The position numbers and the translations under genes were made by a program. The notes under the pieces are model-generated. The model was not told the origin of the DNA. It saw only the letters and a list, made by a program, of their open reading frames with translations, and did no database searches. A stretch of DNA of 7,918 bases from Bacteroidia bacterium (GTDB taxonomy: Bacteria > Bacteroidota > Bacteroidia > Bacteroidales > GCA-2748055): NCBI GenBank assembly GCA_030596245.1, contig JAUVKN010000197.1:1-7918 (forward strand). Reading direction: 5' to 3'. Of this stretch, positions 1-6,386 are shown in pieces; within the stretch, counting starts at the first letter, position 1, and each line of letters opens with the position of its first letter.

Positions 1-3000
1 TATTTCCACTCACGGGGATCAGCTCAATTTCCAATACGTTACCGGCGCTGATACCTGCAAAAGATTTTACCACCTCTCTATCAATTTGACCTGCTTCCCG
101 GATTATATCAAATCTGTCCAGAACCCGGCTCTTCTGAATGTCTACATTAAAAACACGCTCTCCCGGTTTGGTGTGATCAGGTTCTGAAAAATAGAGATTA
201 ATGGTATAAGAAGCCACCGGAACACTAATTTCTTTTGACAATGAAATTTTTAGTGACCTGATCCCGGCGATAGAACTGGCAGATACCCAGGGGGTCTTTT
301 CCGATTGAATTGAAACCGGATCTTTTCTTATCTCGAAATAATTCACCGAGTCTAATTTGATCTCTATTCCGGAGAAGGTTCCCCCGACATTCGGATACTC
401 CAGCCAGAGTATATTATCTGAAGAGCTACGGTCGCCCGGTGCATTCAGATTAATTCCCAGATTCTTGATCTGACTGCCACTCCATGTATAATTACTGTTG
501 GTCCAATAGCTCATCCATGGCATATTAATCAGCGCAAGGGATGTCTGGTTCTGGTAGGGACACTGACAGGTACGGGTATAATCCGGGGCATTGAGTACTC
601 CATTGGCAACCACCAGGTTTGCTGAGCAACCCGCTTTGAAACCTCCAAGACTTCCAGTACCTTCAGAAACATCGAGGTTGATAAACCCGGCCGATGCAGA
701 GCGGAAAGTCAGCAGATGCTCGCTGGCTATCACAATTCCACAACCGTATTCCCGCTTATAATTCCATTTAATATCCTCGCCGGTGACTGCATCTTTTTCT
801 TTAATAGGGTTCCCGGTAAGAAGAGAAAACCCTTCACCTTCAGTGAATATTTTTTCGCCGGATATGATGGGTGGATTTGAATAAACCATTTCCTGATCCC
901 ACAGTATCTCTTTTGTATCTATTTGATACACAATCATCCTTTTCCCATACTCTCCACTCAGCATATCCCTCGATGGTCTTGTTGCCTGTAATAATAATTG
1001 GTGCTCAGCTGAGTAACCCAGCCAGGTACCGAAAATATTCTTTGTCTCTTCATGAATTATATCTCCACTGTTTATGTCCAGATAGAGGAGCCTTGAGCCG
1101 GATGGGGGAGCTTCACCTCTTCTTCGCAGTTTGGTCTCCAGATTTTGTGGAAGCTTATCAAGACAGAAAAGCAGGTCATCTCCGGCAATCACAGAGTTGT
1201 GAATAAATCCATGATTTGCCTTTATGCTCCATTGTATTTCCCCACTGAATCTGTCAAGGATAAGAAGTTCCTTGCTGGCTGTAAGATCGTAATTACTAAA
1301 TTTTACATTTTCCCTTTGTTCGCTCAGGTTTTCTATTTCAGGATACTCCGAAAAACTACTGCCAAGGATTAAATAATTCTGATAGACACCTATATATCCA
1401 AGCTTCTTTGCAGGGTCGTCAACAGGGTCAAATGTTTCAGCCAGTTCTCCTGTTTCAATGTTGATAAGGTGACACTTATTGCCTTCAATCACATAAACAA
1501 ACTCTTTTGTACATATGAAATTTGTACCCCTGGCATTAACTCCTGGAAGATGTACCTGGTTGTACTTCGTATCAAGAGGGTTTTCTTCATCGTAGGTCTC
1601 ATCATAAAATACCAGCCAGTTATCATCTTTGAGGTGATCAAATTCTCTTTTCCAGAGCATCCTGCCGGTATATACGTCTCTGGCACTGATGCTGTTTATC
1701 CCTTCGATAATTAAACGGCCATCAATCACCTGTTCAGATGGACCGTGGCCATGCCTTGGAAGAACATCAAGGTTTGAGTTTCCACCAAACCATAAAATTC
1801 CAAGAGGAGCTTTCACTATTTCATCGTCAGATTTAATGGTGTTGGCAATATCTCCATAAGCGTGTGTCCAGTCGGAAGAACCTTTAAGAGACCCTGTTCT
1901 GGAAAGTATGGCGCGACCCCATCTGTGCTTCAGCTCAGCACCATAAAGATCAAGCCGGTCAACCAATCTTTTTATTTCCCGTCTCTTCCCAAAAAATGTT
2001 CTGATCCATATCTTTCCACCGTATGGCCGGGTCGATTCATATATTTCATTCAGGTCATCTGACCTGAGATCATTCAGATAGTCCCGGTCATTAAGGATGA
2101 TAAGTGAGGCAAAATACTTTGGAAGTAAGGGGTGGCTCTTGTCGTAATGCAGGAAACATAAACGGTCTGAAGGTATCCCCAGATTATCAAAATAATCTCT
2201 TAAAAAGGAGATCCTGTGGGGATCTTTATCAAATACAACGATATTAAGAGAACTTTTTAATAAAAGACTTTTCAGAAATTTAATGTCCTCCGCTCCGTAA
2301 ACAAGGGCATAGCCATCACGGATACCGGTAGTTTTTAACATCACAAATGCCCGCAATGATCTTGCCTTGGTGTTGGATCCCTGCTTTTTTACCGGGGGGT
2401 TCACAGGAACAGGAGTATCTCCATAAACCATCAGGGAACCATCATTTGTAACAGCAATTAGTTTACCATTTGAAGCTACAAGTCGCTCAATTGTCTTCTC
2501 ACTCTTCAGGCTCCATAATACCCGGGGTTTGCCTCCTGCAATGTTAATAGCTGTAAGGCTTAAACTATCAGTGGCATAAAGGCAATTTCCGGCCTTGATC
2601 AGCTCCTTTGTTGCCGGAACATCAATTTGCCATAGGGTATCCAGCACATTTTCACTGTTAAGAAATGTGGCGGTAATTTTTTTGCCTGAGAAATATACGG
2701 TATCACCCTCAACAACCGGATACTCCCCCACATTTGATTGTATCCGATCTCCCGTTTGAGAATCGTACATGGAGGTCATCCTCTCCCTGTGATGGTTGAA
2801 AAATACCCTGTCGTTGCTACAGGTAAATGCACCACCGGTTTTTCCACTTGCGGAAAGTTGATAATAGAGTTCTTTACCTGTTTTCAGATCGAATGCTGCC
2901 GGAACGGACCGCCCTCCTGCAACAAGAAGTTTGTCTCCGGTAATGGTGAAGTTACCCTGCGGAGCCACATATGCAAAAGCAGGTGAGTTGTGAGGCTGAA

Positions 3001-3649
3001 GAATATATTTTCTGCTGGAGCCTTCATTTTTCCAGACAATTTCACCAGTTTCTGCATGAATAGCATAAATAAAAACTCCCATCATGGGGAAAATGCTGGC
3101 TGCTGTGTAGATGATGTTTTCTTTGAGTACAATTCCACCTCTCGCGGGCCACATCGATATAAGACGCTTGTTTCCCAGCAGTTTATTTTCCGAGGGTGCA
3201 AGCGGCACTTTCCAGAGTAGCAATCCACTGTTTCCATCCAGGCAATAACAATATCCGTCATCACTGATAAAATAAATTTTGCCATTGTATGAAGTAAGAG
3301 GTAATCTCACCGGGCCATCAGCATAAAAATGCCACATCTCTTCACCTGATATTATATCCAGGGCAATAACCTTATCCTGATCGTTAAACCCCAGAAATAT
3401 TTTATTCCCGGAGACTATGGGCTCAAATAGTCTGTCAAATTGCATCAGATTCTGGTTAAGGGGATCATCCCAAACCGGTGTCCGGGCAGAATATTGTACC
3501 TGCCATTGCAAATAAAGTTTATCGGCAAGCTGCTCAGGAGTTGAAGCAGACCGGTTGTGATCGTAACGCCACATTGGCCAGTCGTAGGACTGAGCCTGAG
3601 TCGCAGCAACAATGAGGAAGAAAAGAAATATGGAGGAAAGTTTTTTCAT
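1..3649 (-). CDS. Exported PQQ-like beta-propeller protein with embedded degenerate methyltransferase-like domain and C-terminal malectin domain (3' end cut by window)
   Basis: The frame is open from ATG at 3649 to the left edge: 1216 codons, no stop, so the C-terminus is missing. Residues 1-20 form a signal peptide (KK, hydrophobic core, ATQAQ), which fixes the start. Propeller repeats of the type 'a-D-x-x-[ST]-G-x-x-x-W' recur near residues 96-107, 136-147, 197-206, 253-262 and 295-303, then again near 657-668, 729-739, 798-808, 857-868, 908-918 and 953-964. Between the groups, about 440-525 resembles a Rossmann methyltransferase (GYALVYGAED, then VVFDKDPHR), but the glycine-rich SAM loop is eroded. 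Cysteines at 1008, 1028 and 1030 sit in a segment just after the second propeller. From about 1060 a malectin-like fold is suggested by YTINLYFSEP and KPGERVFNVDI. I infer an exported, probably surface or periplasmic, carbohydrate-binding or scaffold protein. The family, as I recall it, occurs in Planctomycetes, Verrucomicrobia and Bacteroidota without a known function. No enzymatic activity can be assigned. Confidence 0.85.
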   Translation of the reverse strand, partial: MKKLSSIFLFFLIVAATQAQSYDWPMWRYDHNRSASTPEQLADKLYLQWQVQYSARTPVWDDPLNQNLMQFDRLFEPIVSGNKIFLGFNDQDKVIALDIISGEEMWHFYADGPVRLPLTSYNGKIYFISDDGYCYCLDGNSGLLLWKVPLAPSENKLLGNKRLISMWPARGGIVLKENIIYTAASIFPMMGVFIYAIHAETGEIVWKNEGSSRKYILQPHNSPAFAYVAPQGNFTITGDKLLVAGGRSVPAAFDLKTGKELYYQLSASGKTGGAFTCSNDRVFFNHHRERMTSMYDSQTGDRIQSNVGEYPVVEGDTVYFSGKKITATFLNSENVLDTLWQIDVPATKELIKAGNCLYATDSLSLTAINIAGGKPRVLWSLKSEKTIERLVASNGKLIAVTNDGSLMVYGDTPVPVNPPVKKQGSNTKARSLRAFVMLKTTGIRDGYALVYGAEDIKFLKSLLLKSSLNIVVFDKDPHRISFLRDYFDNLGIPSDRLCFLHYDKSHPLLPKYFASLIILNDRDYLNDLRSDDLNEIYESTRPYGGKIWIRTFFGKRREIKRLVDRLDLYGAELKHRWGRAILSRTGSLKGSSDWTHAYGDIANTIKSDDEIVKAPLGILWFGGNSNLDVLPRHGHGPSEQVIDGRLIIEGINSISARDVYTGRMLWKREFDHLKDDNWLVFYDETYDEENPLDTKYNQVHLPGVNARGTNFICTKEFVYVIEGNKCHLINIETGELAETFDPVDDPAKKLGYIGVYQNYLILGSSFSEYPEIENLSEQRENVKFSNYDLTASKELLILDRFSGEIQWSIKANHGFIHNSVIAGDDLLFCLDKLPQNLETKLRRRGEAPPSGSRLLYLDINSGDIIHEETKNIFGTWLGYSAEHQLLLQATRPSRDMLSGEYGKRMIVYQIDTKEILWDQEMVYSNPPIISGEKIFTEGEGFSLLTGNPIKEKDAVTGEDIKWNYKREYGCGIVIASEHLLTFRSASAGFINLDVSEGTGSLGGFKAGCSANLVVANGVLNAPDYTRTCQCPYQNQTSLALINMPWMSYWTNSNYTWSGSQIKNLGINLNAPGDRSSSDNILWLEYPNVGGTFSGIEIKLDSVNYFEIRKDPVSIQSEKTPWVSASSIAGIRSLKISLSKEISVPVASYTINLYFSEPDHTKPGERVFNVDIQKSRVLDRFDIIREAGQIDREVVKSFAGISAGNVLEIELIPVSGN

Positions 3650-3669
3650 CACAGGAATTATAGAGAATT

Positions 3670-3700
3670 TAAAGATAAGAGGCCCAATCATTAATTCAAA
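3670..3700 (-). promoter_or_regulatory. Candidate Bacteroidota-type promoter for the propeller/malectin gene
   Basis: On the minus strand TTTG (3700-3697) is followed after 19 bases by TATCTTTA (3677-3670), a 6-of-7 fit to the TAnnTTTG -7 element, with spacing close to that known for Bacteroidota sigma factors. The ATG at 3649 lies 20 bases further on, so the 5' leader would be very short. No Shine-Dalgarno sequence precedes the ATG, as is usual in this phylum. The motif is short and the region AT-rich, so a chance match is possible. Confidence 0.4.
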
Positions 3701-3709
3701 TTTTATTTG

Positions 3710-3816
3710 CTACTTCCCAATGATCACTGCATTGCCGATCTCCCGCTTAGAGTATTTATCCACGAACTTGATATCATCCGTTTTCCCGAATTCGAGTTCT
3801 GGGAAAAGGCATATTG
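3710..3816 (-). other. Short protein-like reading frame in the divergent intergenic region, possible gene remnant
   Basis: The minus strand reads without a stop into ELEFGKTDDIKF, then VDKYSKREIGNAVIIGK, ending at TAG (3712-3710). The composition (charged, mixed, ordinary Bacteroidota codons) looks like the tail of a real protein, and the stretch is richer in G+C than the poly-A tracts beside it. There is no in-frame ATG; upstream the frame becomes a low-complexity Phe/Ile-rich run and meets TGA near 3874. I do not recognise the family. It may be the relic of a deleted gene whose 3' end survives between the two divergent genes, or chance. Confidence 0.22.
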
Positions 3817-3835
3817 AAAAGGGAAAACAAAAAAA

Positions 3836-3866
3836 TATGAGGGAAAAAATGATTATTTTACACTTG
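3836..3866 (+). promoter_or_regulatory. Candidate Bacteroidota-type promoter for the rhamnosidase gene
   Basis: TATG (3836-3839, one mismatch to TTTG) and TACACTTG (3859-3866, one mismatch to TAnnTTTG) are separated by 19 bases, the same spacing as the candidate promoter on the opposite strand. The start codon at 3890 follows 23 bases after the second element. The surroundings are A-rich (runs of A near 3828-3849). Both elements are imperfect, so this is a weak call resting mainly on position and spacing. Confidence 0.28.
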
Positions 3867-3889
3867 AATACTCACATGAATCCGAATCC

Positions 3890-6286
3890 ATGAAACACAC
3901 ACAAAATAGAAGGGTACAGCTACTGCTGTGGTGCTTTATTCTTCTTATGCTTCCCTCTGTAAGGGGTCAGGAACAGACTAAGATCAATCCTTCCATACTC
4001 AATGGAAAATGGGATGCCCAATGGATTACCTGTCCCGGTGTATCATTAACGGATTATGGAGTATTTCATTTTAGAAAAACATTTGCCCTGACAACAGAGC
4101 CGGAGGAGTTCATTATTCATGTCTCCGGCGATAATCGTTATAGATTGTTTATAAATGGAACTGAAGTTTGTAAAGGGCCTGCCCGTGGAGATCTTGCAAA
4201 TTGGCGCTTCGAGACTATAGATATTGCCGAATATTTAAACAGGGGAGAAAACGTCCTGGCAGCAGTTGTATGGAACTTTGGCGAGTTTAAGCCATTGGCA
4301 CAAATCTCAAACAAAACTGCTTTTATTGTTCAGGGAAACGGCACAACAGAAAAGATCATTAACAGTGGGCATAGCTGGAAGGTGTATAAAAATGAGGCCT
4401 ATATTCCTCCGGACACACCCTCTTCTCATACTGTGGTAGGAGTTGGGAATGAGGTGGATGGTTCCAGGTATCCCTATGGATGGGAATTGTTAGGTTTTAA
4501 TGACAGCGGGTGGAAAGTTCCTAAAGTGTTGGGCAATGGAATACCAAATGGGAAGTTCACTTTCTGGGATTGGAACCTGGTCCCCCGGAATATCCCCTTT
4601 ATGGAATACAGGTTGCAGCGGATCATGGAGGTGGAGAGGGCTCAAAACATCCAGGTCGAAACCCATTTTCTGGAAGGAAAATCTCCTTTACATATCCCGG
4701 CTCATAGTGAAGTGATAATCCTGTTTGATCAGACTTATCTTACCACAGCGTATCCGGAAATATTGGTAAGTGGAGGCAAAGGCTCCACCATTGAGATTAG
4801 TTATGCCGAGGCCCTGGTTGATCAAAATGGGGTTAAGGGCAATCGCAACCAGATTGAAGGGAAAACGATGTTGTCCTATTATTCGGATAAATTCCATCCC
4901 GATGGAAGGGAAAACAGTAGTTTTCAACCCCTGTGGTTCAGGACCTATCGGTATCTTGAGCTGACTATAGAGACCCGGGAGGAGCCTCTCATCATCAAAG
5001 ACCTCTACGGTTATTTTACCGCATATCCATTTGAAGAGAAAGCATCTTTTAGAAGTAGTGATCCGGAATTACAGGATATTTGGGACGTAGGCTGGCGAAC
5101 AGCTCGTTTGTGTGCAGGAGAGACTTATTTTGATTGTCCCTACTATGAGCAATTGCAATATGTGGGAGATACCAGGATACAGGCGTTAATCTCGCTGTAT
5201 GTGGCCAACGACGATAGGTTGATGCGAAATGCAATTGACCAGTTTCATAATTCACTTCTGCCAATCGGGCTTACACAAAGTCGATTCCCCTGCGCTGAGC
5301 CACAGGTAATACCCACATTTTCATTGATCTGGATAGAGATGATCCATGATTATTGGATGCATAGGGATGATCAGGAATTTGTGAAGAAACAGGCGAATGG
5401 GATCCGAAATGTACTGTTCTGGTACAAGCAACAGATTGATGAAAGCACGATGTTGGGACCCATGGACTGGTGGAATTTTGTGGATTGGTCTTTCGGACCC
5501 TGGGATAGCCAGAAACCACTTGGGGGAACTCCCACCGGAGCCATCGACGGGAACTCTTCAATTATAACATTACAGTATGTGCATGCGCTTCAAATGGCTT
5601 CAGAGCTTTTTGAGGCATTTGGAGATCAGCATCAGGCCGGGGAATACAGACAGCTTTCTCAATCTTTAATGAAGAGCAGTTATGAACGGTGCTGGAGTGA
5701 TGAGAAAGGATTGCTTGCCGATACTCCCGAAAAAACCTCTTTTAGTCAGCATGCAAACATCCTTGCCATACTAACCGGCATGTTTAAAGGGCAGGAAAGT
5801 GCAGATCTGTTTGGCAGAATACTGTCTGATGAAGATTTAACTCAGACCACCCTCTATTTTAAGTTTTATATGATCCAGGCCATGAAAGAAGCAGGTTTGG
5901 CCGATCACTATCTTTATAACCTTGAATCGTGGAAAGAGATGATAAATATGGGGCTTACTACTTTTGCTGAGACTCCTGAACCTACCAGATCAGATTGCCA
6001 TGCCTGGAGCGCCAGTCCCAATTATCATTTCCTCTCTCTTGTCACCGGTATTGAGCCTGCATCTCCCGGGTTTAAAACTGTAAAAATTGAGCCACACCCC
6101 GGACCACTAAATTATCTGGAATCTAAGATTATACATCCCAGGGGAGAGATTCTTGTTAAGTTAAAAAGGAGAGGGAAAGAGGGCATTACAGGAGAGATTA
6201 TTTTACCTGAGGGTTTACCTGGAAAGTTTGTCTGGAGAGCTCAGGAAATAGAATTGAGTTCCGGGCGCAATAAAATCGAACTGTAA
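3890..6286 (+). CDS. Secreted GH78-type alpha-L-rhamnosidase
   Basis: A complete 798-residue protein predicted to release terminal alpha-L-rhamnose from glycans or glycosides. Residues 1-26 form a signal peptide (basic n-region, LLLWCFILLML core, SVRGQ), so it is exported; no lipobox cysteine or type IX tail is seen, suggesting a periplasmic location. Residues about 40-235 are beta-sandwich modules including the N-terminal carbohydrate-binding-like domain (WDAQWITCPG, then YRLFINGTEV). The concanavalin-like domain spans about 250-375, the (alpha/alpha)6 catalytic barrel about 385-725, and a C-terminal beta-sandwich follows. In FDCPYYEQLQYVGD, Asp415, Glu420 and Asp427 keep the D-x4-E-x6-D spacing of the GH78 acidic cluster, with Glu420 the expected general acid. 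Glu694 in TTFAETPEP, before SDCHAWSASP, is the likely base. Trp527-Trp528 and the nearby FVDW are probable sugar-stacking residues. It is transcribed away from the propeller gene. A GH106 or other six-hairpin hydrolase is unlikely; substrate specificity cannot be read. Confidence 0.9.
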   Translation: MKHTQNRRVQLLLWCFILLMLPSVRGQEQTKINPSILNGKWDAQWITCPGVSLTDYGVFHFRKTFALTTEPEEFIIHVSGDNRYRLFINGTEVCKGPARGDLANWRFETIDIAEYLNRGENVLAAVVWNFGEFKPLAQISNKTAFIVQGNGTTEKIINSGHSWKVYKNEAYIPPDTPSSHTVVGVGNEVDGSRYPYGWELLGFNDSGWKVPKVLGNGIPNGKFTFWDWNLVPRNIPFMEYRLQRIMEVERAQNIQVETHFLEGKSPLHIPAHSEVIILFDQTYLTTAYPEILVSGGKGSTIEISYAEALVDQNGVKGNRNQIEGKTMLSYYSDKFHPDGRENSSFQPLWFRTYRYLELTIETREEPLIIKDLYGYFTAYPFEEKASFRSSDPELQDIWDVGWRTARLCAGETYFDCPYYEQLQYVGDTRIQALISLYVANDDRLMRNAIDQFHNSLLPIGLTQSRFPCAEPQVIPTFSLIWIEMIHDYWMHRDDQEFVKKQANGIRNVLFWYKQQIDESTMLGPMDWWNFVDWSFGPWDSQKPLGGTPTGAIDGNSSIITLQYVHALQMASELFEAFGDQHQAGEYRQLSQSLMKSSYERCWSDEKGLLADTPEKTSFSQHANILAILTGMFKGQESADLFGRILSDEDLTQTTLYFKFYMIQAMKEAGLADHYLYNLESWKEMINMGLTTFAETPEPTRSDCHAWSASPNYHFLSLVTGIEPASPGFKTVKIEPHPGPLNYLESKIIHPRGEILVKLKRRGKEGITGEIILPEGLPGKFVWRAQEIELSSGRNKIEL

Positions 6287-6327
6287 AAAAGCGCAGTGAT
6301 CTGAACAAATCTGACCACTGCGCTCTT
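6285..6327. terminator. Hairpin terminator between convergent genes
   Basis: AGCGCAGTG (6290-6298) pairs perfectly with CACTGCGCT (6316-6324) around a 17-base loop. It begins 4 bases after the rhamnosidase stop codon. Read on the minus strand the stem is followed directly by six T (complement of 6285-6290), a classical intrinsic terminator for the convergent gene ending at 6387. Read on the plus strand the stem is followed only by CTTAATAAG, a poor U-tract, so termination of the rhamnosidase transcript would be weaker. The 60 bases to 6386 hold nothing else recognisable. Confidence 0.75.
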
Positions 6328-6386
6328 AATAAGAAAACTACTACTAAACCAGATCTCTGGTTGAAGAGATCATAGTCATTTCTATC

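Noticed and set aside
871..1206. Plus-strand open frame of 111 codons
   Set aside because: It lies wholly antisense to the continuous propeller/malectin coding frame, has no domain-like sequence, and uses low-complexity residues.
1..3649. PQQ-dependent dehydrogenase activity
   Set aside because: The repeats are of the general BamB/PQQ-like propeller type, interrupted by another domain; no quinoprotein dehydrogenase cofactor signature or heme c CXXCH was seen.
3785..3805. Imperfect palindrome around CCCGAATTCGAGTTCTGGG as an operator
   Set aside because: Only the ends pair well and the centre has several mismatches; the bases are equally explained by the protein-like minus-strand frame there.
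3612..3893. Plus-strand open frame of 93 codons overlapping the rhamnosidase start by ATGA
   Set aside because: It starts antisense to the signal peptide of the propeller protein and runs across the intergenic region; the translation is Lys/Ile-rich with no family resemblance, so the overlap with 3890 is coincidental.
4688..5561. Minus-strand open frames (4688-4927, 5049-5264, 5271-5561) and plus-strand frames at 4500-4715 and 4770-4964
   Set aside because: All lie within the rhamnosidase coding region, whose own frame carries the recognised domains and active-site residues.
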